A stretch of DNA of 64,000 nt, from assembly GCA_027186245.1 (NCBI GenBank), contig CP114484.1, positions 7,596,001 to 7,660,000 on the forward strand, given 5' to 3'. The position numbers and the translations under genes were made by a program. The stretch's first letter is position 1; each line of letters opens with the position of its first letter. This DNA is from Coriaria nepalensis (Eukaryota > Streptophyta > Magnoliopsida > Cucurbitales > Coriariaceae). A model generated the notes under the pieces. That model ran no database searches and was not told where the DNA came from. It saw nothing but the letters and a program-made list of their open reading frames with translations. This document shows positions 32,448 to 45,312 of the stretch, piece after piece.

Positions 32448-35173
32448 ATTGCATGAAATTTTTGTCTTGTTATTTAAACAGTATAGACGTTATAATTTAA
32501 TTACTTGAATAGACCTTTTTTTTTCTTACTATTTATGTTTGTAGCTAGTCTTTCTCAAAGGAAACAACCTCGCAGAAATAAAAATTCAAATCGTTTACTG
32601 CTTTTATATTTGACTGGTTGTTTAGATCGATCCATATTTATTTAGATTCATAATTGTTTGGACTGTACTATGCTTCCATGTATTTGTTATTGTCTAATGA
32701 GAAATGATCTATGTCCCGACCTATGGTTACTGTGATATTGCCTTAGTTCTGATTTTGAATCTCTGCTGCTGTAATAATGTGACTTAAAACATAATATATG
32801 ATTTTAAAATAATATCTAACGTTGTTTAACTGTTACATAAATTCAAAAAATTCATTTTTTAGGTATCATAATGATTATTAAAGAAGTGTGAATCACTCGA
32901 TGATTAAGAAACATTTAAACTCTACTATAATTAGCGAAAAAACTGGAGATGAGATTAGTATATATATACGTAAAAGAAAAGATCAAGTTTCAATATGCGA
33001 ATATAAAGAAGATAGAATTACTATAAAGCTGATGCAGTACCAATTAAAAGCATAGGATACTCTAGAAATGTTTAAAAGGAGACAGGTTTAGGGAATCTTA
33101 AAATGTGGATGGATGGATGTGTATGTGTTAGCTAGATTTCCATATTGCTGTTTTCTTACAACGACAAAAGGAGGAGAGATGCTGTTTGACAGCTGATGAG
33201 GGTGCAAAGTGGGATCCAATCCCTAGGGAGGCAGGACATATATATTGTCACTTTTTTTTTCGCTCATACCCCAACAAATGTATTATTATTATTTTATTGC
33301 AAATTAATTTTATGTATTAATCTATGAATATTGCATGCAATATCTATATACATGCGTGTATAAGAAAGCGTTAATATTTTTATATGTATATTTATCCAAA
33401 CAATTAATTTAATTACCTAATAATCTAAATTTCAGCAATTTTTTTTTCTGTCTAATTATTGTAGTCTTAGTGACATCTCCACCAAACCAAAAGACTAAAG
33501 TAGGATAATTTTTTAGAAGAGAAGAGAGAGAGAGAGAAAGTAATGAAAAAAAAAATGTATATATCCATAGCATGATTAGCCTATGATAAGGTAAAGTGAG
33601 ACTTTTTTTTAAGAACTTTATATAATGAATTAGTGAGAGAAAGTTATTAGAATGAGAGAGAGGCTAAAGATTGTATTATTAGGTCAATGCATGTTGATAT
33701 GCATGGAATCCATATAAACTATATTGAACTAGTGGCCTTCCCACCGGTCTTTCTTTCCGAGGAACTTAAAAGCTTAAAAGAAGAAAGCGATAAAATATGT
33801 AGAATATTGAACACATGCATGACCTGCAGATTCCTTTGAATTCCCACTTCCTCTTCATAAATATTCTTTATGTTTTTCTTTTTTTTGAATTTTTTAAAAT
33901 AAGATGCTAAGAAATTGGAACCTATATTGTATATTTATTACAAGGGTAAGATGCAATCTCATCCCATATTTTAGGGTTTGAGCAACTTAACTCATTGTAT
34001 CTATATAAGTTTACAATAATTACCCTATCCATGTCTTAAAAAAATTAAAAAAAATGTGCAAGTTAACTCGTAAGTTAATTTTTCCATCCAGATTTTAACG
34101 GTTTTGTTACATGAATATAGAAGACCAAGTATCACGAGCTAATCAGCTTACGAGAACTCAATTTACCCTAGCTGGAAAATCTCCTAAGAAGTAATTAAAA
34201 CACACTAAGGTCATAAAATCTCTCAAATTAAGTAGAAATCACTCCCGAAATAATTAAAAGTTACCTTTTATATATTCATCTCTTTGAGTTAGTAGCAAAG
34301 CTAATAAGGCTAATGCCTCTGACCTCCTATTTTTAGTTCTTTTTCTTTGCTTCCATGGCGGAGTTGGACTCCATCGCCACTCCATTTCCAGTACCATCAC
34401 ACCTCCCTTCTTGAATTGATTACCCTTTCTCATCACCATCAAATCCTTCTCACACAAGTCTAACCTTACATGGAAGCCAAAGTAAGGAAATAAGGTTTGC
34501 CAATGATGTAAGGTTTGACTTCTATTTTTGTTCATCAATGAGCAATATTTCATTCATTTCATTTTATTTTTTATGTTGGGATTTGTGTTAGGTCAAAATA
34601 ATAGGGTTTCTATTACAGAGAATCAGGATGCAAATTCAATTGAGTGAATCTGCATCTTGATTCTTTATCTATCTCATTCATGTTCCTGATTTTATTTTGA
34701 GGATTTTTATCGTCAAATCTTTAGGTTCATGTTCTGACTCATCATTTTTATGAATTTCATATGCCTCTAATCTCTCTTTCTCTTAGATCCCAAGCATGTA
34801 ACCAATTTTTGGGATGTAGAGTTTTTTTTTTTTTTTTTTGAAATCTGCAAAACAAGTTAACGATAGTCATATACACTTGTGTCCACATTTCCGAAGGGAC
34901 TCCTCTTTTTCAAAATGATTTACGACAGGTCTAAGCCTTGGTAAGGTTCTTTACTTTGCATCGAATTAAATCACATGCTCCACTGCTTATGCAGCCTCCC
35001 ATCAATCCTTTGAGTTTTATTATTGTGAATGTACTCCCAAGGTGGGATACTTAACACATTAGCTACAACATTGCACAGGTCCATACACATAGTGCATAGT
35101 ATCTATTATTTATGGCAAGGACTACCGGAGTGTCTAATCTCATTTGCTCTCTTAACTTTTATCTATCTATATC
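32448..35173. other. Region downstream of IDD, no gene called
   Basis: The first few hundred bases are the likely 3' untranslated region; an AATAAA at 32577-32582 is a possible polyadenylation signal. Beyond it lie AT-rich DNA, a GA-rich tract at 33518-33540 and a poly(T) at 34820-34840. A minus-strand frame of 99 codons (34553-34254) ends in a basic, proline- and leucine-rich segment, but I recognise no domain and it may be chance or a decayed exon. No repeat with clear ends is visible. Confidence 0.5.
32577..32582 (+). terminator. Possible polyadenylation signal of IDD
   Basis: AATAAA 130 bp after the stop codon, in AT-rich sequence. Plant polyadenylation signals are loose, so this is only a candidate. 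Confidence 0.3.
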
Positions 35174-35229
35174 TGTTAATCGATTTTAACTGAATTAAAG
35201 GTGTTAATCGATTTCAACTGAATTAAAAG
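35174..35229. repeat. 28-bp tandem duplication
   Basis: The unit tgttaatcgattttaactga and following bases occurs at 35174 and 35202, exactly 28 bp apart and differing at very few positions. It lies at or near the presumed left edge of a copia LTR. Confidence 0.85.
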
Positions 35230-35529
35230 CTTTATTCGATTTTGTCTTCTTTCTAATATGAAAATCACAAAAGTCACTCATACATGATAGCGCTCTACGT
35301 GAATCATGCAAGTGGGCCACTATACATCAATGTTTATTTCCTTTTTAGTATTTGTAATCAATTCCTTTCCATACTTGTTTATTCTTGTTTATTTCCATAA
35401 CTGCTTATTCCTAAAATCTCTCTATAAACTACTCTATGTACATGTTTTTACCATCAATAAGATTTAGAGGATTTTCCATTATATGGTAATAGAGTTTATT
35501 ATGCTTCAACGAGCTTTTTTTATTATCCA

Positions 35530-37590
35530 ACTTAACCCTACCATGGCCGCCACGTTAACTCCATCATCTGTCTCTACCATTACTAAACATAACACCACTT
35601 CAGCCAACCCATTAGTTGGTCCCACCGACATCCCCATTGTTGCCACCAACGCTCATCATCAACTTCCTCTCTAATTTAACTCGAGCAACTATCCCTCCTA
35701 GCGCACTTAAGTTGAATCCCTCCTCATGGGATATGATTTGCTCGACTATCTTGATGGAGCTGAGTCTTTCCCTGGCAAAGGAACCGCCGATTACATCCAC
35801 TGGTTCCGCTAAGACAAATTGCTTCTCTCCACCTTTACTCGAATCATTTGTGCACCTGAGTGCTATAACTGAAGGATGATCTCTCCCTTGCTCAAAAGGG
35901 TACCTAATTTGTTTTTGACTTTTTACGAGTTATCAAGGCAAAGGCAGATGAGTTGGACATCATCAACAAGCCTATCCTCATCGATGATCTCACTCTCTAC
36001 ATCTTGACCAGGCTTGGTGCTGAGTTCCGAGAAATTATTGCACTGATTCGAATCCGTAAATCTGCTCTCTAATTTGAAGAGCTCCATGACCTCTTGGTTT
36101 CTCATGAACCGTATCTCTGCTGCCTCGAGATGGCTACCGACCCTTATGTCGCTACTGTGAATAATGCCTATCGTCGTTCCCTGGCATATGATCACACATT
36201 CCATGAAAATAGTGGCGTCACCTAATTCATTGAAAGTAATTCATGCCAAAACTCCCTAACACATTTTCCAACTTCCGAGGCTCATTTCTCAAGGCCCAAA
36301 AATGGTAAACATCTACCCAATACACAGACCTCTTTATCCAATCACAGTAACAGACCCAGTTGCCAATCTTGTGGAATTCTCAGTTACCTAGCCAACGTCT
36401 GCCACAAACTCTAAGCAATTACCAATGGTTCCCATCAATCCGCCATCGGCCAATGGATGGCTTCTTGGCCGGAACCTCTCACTCTATGATGACCGATCTT
36501 TCCAATCTCTCCATTCATTTGGAATATGATGATACCAATGAAATTAACGTTGGAGATGGTTTAGGTTAAAAAATCACCCATATTGGTGCCACAAATCTTC
36601 ATCATCCATACAACATGTGTTCACTTATTTAATGTTTTACGTGTTCCACAAATTCATCGCAATCTTTTATATGTTCATTAATTTTACCCAAAGAAATAAT
36701 GTCTTCGTTGAATTTCATCGAAATTTGTTTCTTGTGAAGGATCGAGCAACGGAGGTGACACTAATGCGCGGGCCATGTGAGAAGGGAATCTACCATTTTC
36801 CAACACCACCATCATCTCCACCTATTGCTTTTCTCGGTGGATGTATGGACACTCGTGGTTGGCACCACCAGTTGGGTCATGGCCTTTCTAAGATGATTTC
36901 TCATATTATTTATTGCTTTAATTCACTGATTATTTAGAACAAAAATTTTGATTCAAGTGATTGTATTTCATGGAATTCTAATAAAATTACTCAACTTCAA
37001 TTTGGTGATACATCCCTTGAAAGTCAACATCCATTATATTTTATTTACACCAACATTTGGGGTCCCACTTGTATCCTTACTCTCTATGGTCATCGCCACG
37101 ACATCATCCTTATTGACCTTTTCTCAATGTACAAATGGTTCTTTCCACTGTAAGAGAAGTATGAGGTTATCAATATTTTCGAAAAATTTAAATCACTTGT
37201 GAAAAATAAGTTTGGCTGCAAATTTAAATTTAAATCACTTATGAGGTTATCTATAAGTTTCGACAAATTTATATAGTGATAATGGCAGTAAATTTCTGAA
37301 GTTCAAACCTTATCTCACAACTTACGGGATTAGTTGGTACACTACAACCCTATACTCTGCAAAAAAAAAAATAGCACGGCTGAGCATTGTCACTGAACCA
37401 TCGTTCAAACGAGCCGCATCCTTCTTCACCAAGCCTATCTACCGGTGACCTTTTGGCCCTACACATTTGAAGCAGTCATTTATCTCCTCAATTGCTTACC
37501 TTCTGCACTGCTTCTGCATTGCTTCACTCTTCTTATTTTCCCTGCTGCTGGCCACAAAACACCATCATCGCCTTTCTACCAGTTCCAAGC
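35530..37590 (+). pseudogene. Copia gag-protease-integrase pseudogene, plus strand
   Basis: Read through several frames, gag gives LLMGYDLLDYLDGAESFPGK and a spaced C-terminal part to about 36230. A zinc knuckle CQSCGILSYLANVCHKL lies near 36360, with the His replaced by Leu. The protease region (GTSHSMMTDLSNLSIHLEYD) lacks the DSGA catalytic motif in frame. GAG-pre-integrase WHHQLGHGLSKM is near 36860, and integrase IYTNIWGPTCILTLYGHRHD near 37045. A further integrase stretch (about 37280-37580) ends with KIARLSIVTEPSF-like sequence. Stops and frameshifts throughout. Non-functional. Confidence 0.75.
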
Positions 37591-39141
37591 GGTCACCTAG
37601 CCTCCACCTTTAGTCCACAAGGTTGACAACTCCCCTTTTGGATTTGTAGGCTTGATCTCAATTCTTTGAGAATGAAACTTAGAGAGGAAGAAAAAAGAAA
37701 AAAAGATGATGAGAAAATTATTCTTTTTCTCTCTCCTATTGATGTGGGCGACACAAGTAGGTTGTAGGAACCCTAGAGATGTGTGTCCCTTATATATGGG
37801 GTACATTCTTTTTTAGCCGAGCCTTGAATTCTAAGGCCAGATTAACTTTATTCATATTTGAGTCCCAACAGTCCTTTTTAATTCCTAGTTTACAAAAATT
37901 AAAATATTATAATTCCAAATTAATATCCAATTTTACCCGATAAAAATATGCTTTAATTTGGGCTTTTCACGTGGGCCCGGTTAGACCCATTAACACTTTA
38001 ATGACCAATAAGACTTCATTTTGACTTGAATAAATTTATTAAATCCCCATTTCATAAACTTGTTAGTTTTATTTTTTCTAACTAATTATTTAATTTAAAA
38101 TTAAATCTAAATCACACTTTAGATATGTTAGTAATGCGGGTGTGATTTAGACTTCAAAAATAAAACTAATTAATAATTTAACTCTTTAAATCAAGTTCAT
38201 TACAAACAAGTCAAAATTCTTCAATTTAAAATTCAACTAAGATCCAATCCTACATTTCGCTTGTAATGCCCCACATCAATTTGTGAGTTTTATCTATTCT
38301 AATAAATAGACGATGTGAACCTTAAAAATACTTTAAGTAAAATAGTTAATATGATGATCTTCTATGATATATTTACTCAAACCACTAAACGCATTAGCCT
38401 ATAGCAAGGCATATAAGCCGCCTGTATAATGTGAAGTATGAGAAAGGTCAATAAGAACCATAGATATCAATTATCGTACCACATTGATACTCTCATCTAC
38501 TCATGGTTCCAAAAAATCCTAAGCTGTCGTTTAACTGTTTAACCATATTAGATTTTCTTTCTAAATTACATAAACTCTTATGCAATTAGACAATCGATTT
38601 ATAGACTCTTTTCATACTATATTACTTTGTGTAAAGGGTTTTTCATTGCATAAGTTATATTATTCATGGAACCACATTCTCTAATATAGATATGATGGAT
38701 TCTATCTTACCACCCTATAGACTTCACGTGTAAAAACATGTACCCAACAGTTCACCCTTTAGTAACCCTTAGCTAGGGTCATATTGGATGATATCAAAGC
38801 ATGATATCACACATGTAAGTATTATGGTGATCTCAAGTCTGAAAATTACAAGTACTATAGTCCCCAACCAAAACTCATTAACAATTAATATAATTACTAA
38901 TAAGATTTTGTCAACTGATCACGTTGAGTGATTAAGTCTATATTAATTACCTACAGACCTATCTTAGTATTTGCCAATACATATTATAGTGTATGTAATA
39001 GTCTCTTATGATTATTATTATCCCATCATGATAATCATATAAATATGCACAATTTGGATCTTAAATTTAAGCTCACTTAGATCTCACTGAACATGATATC
39101 CATCATAGTTCCAAGTGCATGTCTAAGACCCAACAACCTAT
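37590..39141 (-). repeat. Copia LTR (minus), first part, interrupted by a hAT element
   Basis: It aligns with the 2328-4435 and 9915-12040 LTRs from the 'ggttgacaactcc' and 'ggaaccctagagatgtgtgtccct' blocks through 'atttaactgtttaacc' to 'agtgcatgtctaagaccc'. The terminal ~350 bp at its left end are missing, replaced by the plus-strand copia integrase. The LTR resumes after the hAT insertion at 42482. Confidence 0.75.
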
Positions 39142-39194
39142 CAGGGTTGGCTCAATAGTTTTGGCCTTAGGCGAAAAAAAAAATGACATTATTA

Positions 39195-39300
39195 AAAGAT
39201 TTTTTTTTTTTTTAATAAGGATCAATGTATGATCCCATACTTCCCCGTGGTGGTGAATCGAACTCAAAATATAACAAAACTAAGTGATGGTGTTCATTAT
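39195..39300 (-). repeat. Possible SINE with poly(A) tail inside the hAT element
   Basis: On the minus strand a B-box-like gagttcgattc is followed by ~60 bp of body and a run of A's (poly(T) on the plus strand at 39200-39212). The word cattatt occurs on both sides (39188 and 39295) and could be a TSD. An A box is only weakly recognisable. This fits a tRNA-derived SINE but is not proved. Confidence 0.35.
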
Positions 39301-39411
39301 TGGAACAACCACTTCTCTTATATTTATATATATTAATAATGCTTTTAGAATTTGTATTAGTACTTTATTTAAAAATTACTCTTCTAGATTTTTTTAATAC
39401 AAAATTACTAA

Positions 39412-41930
39412 TTAAATGTTATATTCAAAGGTGTCTAATATTTGTTTTTTGATTGATAACATGGCTAATCCAATTAATCTTTCTTGTGACATTGTTGATC
39501 TTAGACAAGATCTTATTAATTTTAGTTTTGAAAGATTTCGTTCTGCAGAAACAACTGTAATATATATTGTTAATAAACTTATATAAACTACACGCATTTG
39601 GAAAATAATATAATCTCTTTATATAATACAATGTGTCAAGTGTACTTTCTTCTATTTGCAAAATTTCTTTTAGATATTGTAGTTCGGAAAATAAAGCTAG
39701 ACCATCAATATCAAAAGATATATCATGTTTAAGAAAACTTTCAAGATTAACAAACTTGTTTTGTAAATTATCATAATTTAATGATTTTAATTTCTTAGCA
39801 CTAAATAAGAAACCAAAACTATTTTCATAAATGTAAAATTGTTCAAATCTATTTTGGATTGAAGAAATAGCTTGATCTATATGTATAATAAATATTTAAC
39901 TCTATAAGATTCTTCAAGAGATTGTGATCTATCATTTTCATAGCCATTCTCATCAAAATATTTTATTCTATAAATGTTTTTCACAAAATTCAACATCTAT
40001 TTCTATTTCATTTGTCATCTCTTTAGCCAAAAATAATAGCAATGTAAATCCATTTTCTCTATAGTCTTAAAAATATGACATAAGACCTTTTAGTTGATCA
40101 ATTGCATCATCAATATACTTGTATTTTGATTGTAAATATTTACTTACAGAGTTAATAGAAAATAATATATCATTCCATATAGTTATACCTAGTACAAACT
40201 CAAACTTTCCAATGTCATTAGTTGCTAAACAACCAACTTCAGTAAATATTTTGGGGTCTTTACTCAATTTTTCTAGTTGAAAAACAAAGCATCTCTAATT
40301 TGTGAAACTTGAAATTTTATTACTTTTAACACTTTTAATATGACTTTCTCAATACGTTTGTAATAATGATTTAAGAGTTAAACCCGACATATTATCTAAT
40401 AAAATTTTCCATCAATTTACCGATGAAGAGAATAAACAATATTTTCATTGAACAAATCCCAAAAAAGAAATAATTTTATTGCAAGAAGTTTCTATATCAC
40501 ATAATACAAGGTTAACACTATGACACTCATATGATGCGTAAAATGCTCTTAGTATTATTTATCAAAAGTCATTTTTCTACGCCTTACTAGTTTTCTTTCA
40601 TATTAGACATGGCCATTATCATATCTTTGTCATCTAATATTGTTAACATCAAGTTCAAAATTTTTTATGCATTTGTAACTTTCGTAAAAATACATTTTCC
40701 GGTAGTATCATCTATTTTTTTATTGAAGTTACTCTAATATCAACACCTCGTAGTATAAGATACATTTGTTCTTGATGACTTGTATATGAAGTACAATCAA
40801 CTATAATTGAAAATATTTTTGCTCCTTTAATATTTTTAATAATTTCACTTTTTATTTCAGTGGCTAACAAATCTATAAGTTAATTTTGTATATTATGTCT
40901 AAGATAATGAGAGTGGATTTTGCTATATTTAATATGATGTATATGCTCTTACTTTACTGGATCAAATTATGTAATTATTTGAATCGAATTTAAAATATTT
41001 ACATTATTCATATTTTTTCATTTATTCCTGAAATTATTTTTATCGAGATTCTTTACTACAACAATAATTCTTGGTATTACTTTTTTCCATTGATCTTTCT
41101 CTTTGTTAATTTGCTCTTGGACAGTTTGATGAACTGTTTGACTTTTTAGTAATCTCATTTCTTGATCAACCCGCTAGTAATGTATTCATAAGTTGTTTCA
41201 TGTCTTTTAAGTTGAGCACTAAGATTTTTCCAATTGTTACTTCCTTTGTTAGCTAATTGACCTGTACTAGGTTTTGAATTAAATAACTTGCAACAAAAAT
41301 AAAAAAACTCAATCTAACTTTTTGGAATAAAGTAACTATTTTATATCATGTTCCCGTTTGATAGTTTTCAAATATAATGTGTAATGGAAAGAGTCATTAT
41401 TTTTAGGAAAGTTTATGTCATTGTCTCTGGACCTTTATATACTAATAAATGTCTTAGTTTTATTTTAATTGTTTCCCTCTTACCCGGATTGTAAATACCC
41501 ATAGAATTATGATTATATATATCTAGAGATCTCTTTTTAAATACCCATAGATGCATATTTCCTAATTGATATTATAATATAAATAATTTTAAAGAACAAT
41601 AACACCTTATATAATCTAAAATTATATTAGAATAAAATACTAGAATAATAGAAGCTGAATTTTTAAAGCAAACGAGACCAACTCAAATGGATCGGAGTAG
41701 TCCTCAATAAACTTATATTCAGTAATAAGTGCAAATTCAATGTTAGAAACAACATAATATAAAAATCTATAAATTTCATTAAACCCAAAACTTTGAATTC
41801 ATCAAAAATAATCAACAACATTAAGAAACAATAAATATAGGTCCATAATAAGTCAATAACATGATAACATCATAAATAATACTAAACTTACCCTCAATGC
41901 TACTTCGATTTGGGATTAATGGAGATTTAG
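39412..41930 (-). pseudogene. hAT transposase pseudogene (TTF zinc finger, DUF4371, dimerisation domain)
   Basis: The clearest part is the C-terminus at 39597-39412: TVVSAERNLSKLKLIRSCLR, then SQERLIGLAMLSI. This is the hAT C-terminal dimerisation motif (SAERSFSKLK in the family). Going upstream on the minus strand, fragments match the same protein: VGCLATNDIGKFEFV-like (40260-40200), 'FYASYECHSVNLVL'-like (about 40540-40490) and NEGSNNWKNLSAQLK-like near 41250, the TTF-type N-terminal part. Frameshifts and stops are frequent. Plant genomes carry many such transposase copies. No intact catalytic core is readable. Confidence 0.7.
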
Positions 41931-42481
41931 GGGTTTTTTTTTGGTAATATTAGAATTAGAGTGAGAGGAAAGGAATTGTAGAAATAAAGTAGGTGGATGA
42001 TAAATTAAGGTGAAAAAGGAAGTGAGAATTTGTCTGTTGCATAGTCGCATGCAAGAAGACACGAAGAAAAACGAAAGAAAGGTTCTGTGAGTGGAAAAGT
42101 GGGGGATGGGGCGTGGCCTCATTTTTTTGGTTTCTTTTTATAATCTAATAAACATAAGTGGGGCCTCATGTGTTTATTTGTTTATTTTAATCTCTTCATT
42201 TTAATTTTCTTTTGCTCTTTTTTTAAGCCCAACGTGGACCTCCGCCGGGACCTCTTCTGCACTTCAAAACTCTTTAGTACTTTTTATTTTTTATTTTTTT
42301 TGTTTTTTCAAATGTCGAACGTGGATCTCTACTTGGACCGCTGCGGCGATGAAGTTAGGGGCCTAATTTAACATTTAACTCTTAGATTTTCTAGAAGAAA
42401 AAAATAATAAAAAATTGGGGCCTCATCCATTAGGGGCCCTCAGGTAAAGGCCCAGCTCACTTAATGGACAGGCTGGCCCAT

Positions 42482-42677
42482 AATTTATTAAGTATTTAAT
42501 ATAATTAATCATATATATAAATTATTATTTTTAACTTAATAACATCATAACATATTATTATATGGTTTATTAAATACTATACATTTAATTGCGTTGAGAA
42601 TTTACTCAATTCAAAATTGATTCTCATAAGTACTTAGCTCAATCTGATCTATACCTAATTAGCTTGACGGATATTAT
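42482..42677 (-). repeat. Copia LTR (minus), second part, after the hAT element
   Basis: It aligns with the terminal part of the 2-kb copia LTRs: 'attgcgttgag...attcaaaattgattctcataagta', 'attagcttgacggatattata', ending where TTACA is expected. It restores the LTR interrupted at 39141. Confidence 0.7.
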
Positions 42678-43222
42678 ATTTTCATGATATATAGGTATAA
42701 GATTTTATGGTGTCTCAGGTTTAAGAATCACTTGTTCTATACTCATAAGATAATATCTTATTAATAATTAATATTATTATTATTGAGATTTATCTTGATC
42801 ATGTTCAATGAATTTAATCTATACTAATTACTTGTATAGTTATCTCGATATTTTCAATATTGATAGTCATGAGAACAACCATTCTGCATAATAAGGAGAT
42901 AATAATATAATAAATACTATTTATTGGTTATTAATGTCATGCCTTAATAATTATATAACCACGAACATTTAGATCTTAGGTGTTTATCTACTTGATTCTC
43001 ATCAAGTGTAATTATCTATTACGGTTTGAAGTGCATAATCTAAGATCTAACTAACAATGTAAAAATTAATTTTAAAAAAAAATTTGTTTCCAACAAATAC
43101 AATAAACATGATAAATATAATGTCTTTATTAAATGAATAAATCATATATCATTGATATTCGTGAGAAAAAGATTGTTCACACAAATAATATACCCTAATC
43201 GGATATAATTGATTGACATGAT
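42678..43222 (-). repeat. Second partial copia LTR (minus), 3' end missing
   Basis: It repeats part of the LTR body ('gagaatcacttgttctatact', 'gagatttatcttgatcatgttcaatgaattta', 'agttatctcgatatttt') and then passes into the end of a minus-strand copia pol at about 43223. It therefore belongs to a different, adjacent element whose pol lies to the right. Confidence 0.6.
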
Positions 43223-45300
43223 GGACATATCACTTTTAATCTCCTACTTGCATAAATCCAATCATTTCTTAATAAAATTCCCATTTTGTCAAGATGGAGA
43301 TAAAACTTGTGTTGGGAAGTGCGTCAATGAATTGATCTGCTATATTGTCATTTATGTCTACTTTCTCTATATTTACATCTCTTTTTCTGACTCTCAGATG
43401 AAGTGAAACTAGTGCCACATGTGTTTGAATTTCTGATCAGACATCGGTTCATTTTCTTATGCAATCACACCATTGTTATTGCAATATACTACTACAGGAT
43501 CAATTATCCTAGGGAACACTCGAAGTTTAGTTATGAACTTCTTAATCCAAACTACTTCATTAGCTGTAATGTACTTGGCCTCAATGGGTGGAATCTGCCA
43601 TTCTTTCCTATTTCGAATTCTTCCAACTAACTGCTCCATAATTAAGTACAAAAATGATTCTCGAAAATGATTTACTATCATCGATACCTGATTGAAAACT
43701 CGAGTCTCTGAAACCCTCTATTTTCAATTTGGTACCTCTATAAATTAAGAACGCGTCCTTAGTTCTTCTTAAGTACTTAAGGATATTCTTAAAAGGAATT
43801 TAATACTTTTCATCCGGATTGCCTTGGAACATGCTCGTTACACTTACAACATAGGCAACAACTAGCCTCGTACATAACGTAGCAGACATTATAGATCTTA
43901 TAGCCAAAGCATAGGAAATCTTACTCATGTTATATCTCTTCTCTTGTGTCTTATGCAATATATTCTTGGCGAGAAAGATCTATGACTCATTGGCAAGAGT
44001 TGTCTCTTGAAATCTTTCATACTAAACCTCTCTAGTATTTTATTTATGTGCATGGATTGTGTCAAGCTAAGAAATCTTTTGCATCTATCTCTATAGATTC
44101 TACTGTCTAAATAAAAGATGCTTCATGTAAATATTTATTGGAGAAATGTATCTACAACTATAATTTGACTAATTGTATAGCATACCTACATCATTCCCTA
44201 TGAGTAGTATGTCATCAACATATGAAATCATAAACATAACTACACTTACACTAACCTTCTTGTACACGCATAGATCATCCTCATTCTTAATGAATTGGAA
44301 TGATTTGATTGTTTCATAGAAATGGATGTTTTGACTCCGAGATGCTTGTTTCAATTCATAGATTGACCTATTTATGTTGCACAACTTTTTTACGTATTTC
44401 TTATCTATGAAACCTTCCAGCTGTATCATATACATTTCTTCCTCTATGTTCCTATTTAGGAATCAGATTTCACATCCATTTATCAGATTTCATAATCAGG
44501 GTATACTGCAATGACAAGAAAAATATAAATGGATTTGATCATAGTTATAGGTAAAAATGTTTTTTCATAATCGATTCCTTCTTTTGCTTGTAGCCTTAGA
44601 CCACAAGTTGAGCCTTATAAGTTTCGACTTCTCTATCCTCCCTGGTCTTCCTTTCGATGACCCATTTGCAACTTATAAGAACTATTCCTTTAGGTGCATC
44701 TTCCAAAGTTAATACTTTGTTGGTGTACATGGAATCCATTTATGATTTCATGGGCTCAAGCCGTTTCTTATAATTCAAGCTACTCATAGCTTCATAATAA
44801 TTCATAGGGTAATTATCTATGACCAAACTATCACTAGGATTTTTTTAACTAGAAATCCATATCGATTGGGTCCACTAGAAATTCTAGTAGATCTATGAAC
44901 ATGTAGTGTACTCTAATTAATCACAGTTTATTCTTTCAAAGGTTCCTGGTATGTGGTAATAGAATCTCTGATCCAATTGTCATTTTTGGATACTAAAGTT
45001 TTTCAATTTCTATCTTACTCCCACTATTTCTTTCGGAAAGAAACTCCCTCTTTAAGAAGGTAGTATGTTTAGCAATAAACACATTTTTCTTATCGATGTG
45101 ATTGAAATAATATCCTAAAGTCTCCTTAGAAAATCCCACAAAACAACACTTATCAAATCTTGCCTCCAATGTTTCTGCATCTTACTTCTTTACATAAGCT
45201 AGACATTCCCAAATCAGAATATGATTGAATGACACCCTTTTACCCTCTCATATCTCAAATTGTATAGTACATAAAGATTTGTATGGAACTTTATTTAGAA
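43223..45300 (-). pseudogene. Copia pol pseudogene (RT and RNase H), minus strand
   Basis: On the minus strand, 45250-44990 gives the integrase C-terminal linker (KCCFVGFSKETLGYYFNHID). 44435-44169 gives RT with LEGFIDKKYVKKLCNINRSIYELKQ and the catalytic YVDD (MISYVDDILLIGND). 43681-43457 gives RNase H (IEAKYITANEVVWIKKFITK, then VYCNNNGVIA). Between them ~440 bp are degenerate. YVDD is intact but the frame is broken by stops and frameshifts, and gag and protease are absent, so the copy is dead. It is the best-preserved RT of this family in the window. Confidence 0.8.
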
Positions 45301-45312
45301 TATCAACATAAT

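Larger units (their letters stand above)
35174..37590 (+). mobile_element. Truncated Ty1/copia element, plus strand
   Basis: A short LTR (left edge uncertain, right edge about 35480) is followed by a PBS (tggtaatagag, about 35485-35495), gag, zinc knuckle, protease, GAG-pre-integrase and integrase. The element is cut at about 37590 where a minus-strand 2-kb-type copia LTR begins, so RT, RNase H and the 3' LTR are missing. The leader before gag and the short LTR set it apart from the long-leader family around it. Confidence 0.7.
39142..42481 (-). mobile_element. hAT DNA transposon (TTF/DUF4371 type), decayed
   Basis: The left end reads CAGGGTTGGCTCAATAG; the reverse complement of the right end reads TGGGCCAGCCTGTCCATTAAG. 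They are imperfect terminal inverted repeats of the hAT kind. The 3.34 kb element splits a copia LTR whose two parts resume on either side. The minus strand encodes a broken transposase. No clear 8-bp TSD remains (caacctat on the left, aatttatt on the right), and ~40 bp of LTR seem missing at the junction. The right subterminal part (42210-42440) has two similar 'aacgtggayct...ggacc' blocks. Confidence 0.7.

Noticed and set aside
34254..34553. 99-codon minus-strand frame downstream of IDD
   Set aside because: Basic and Leu-rich but with no domain I recognise, no splice partners and no supporting codon bias; kept only as a remark in the intergenic entry.
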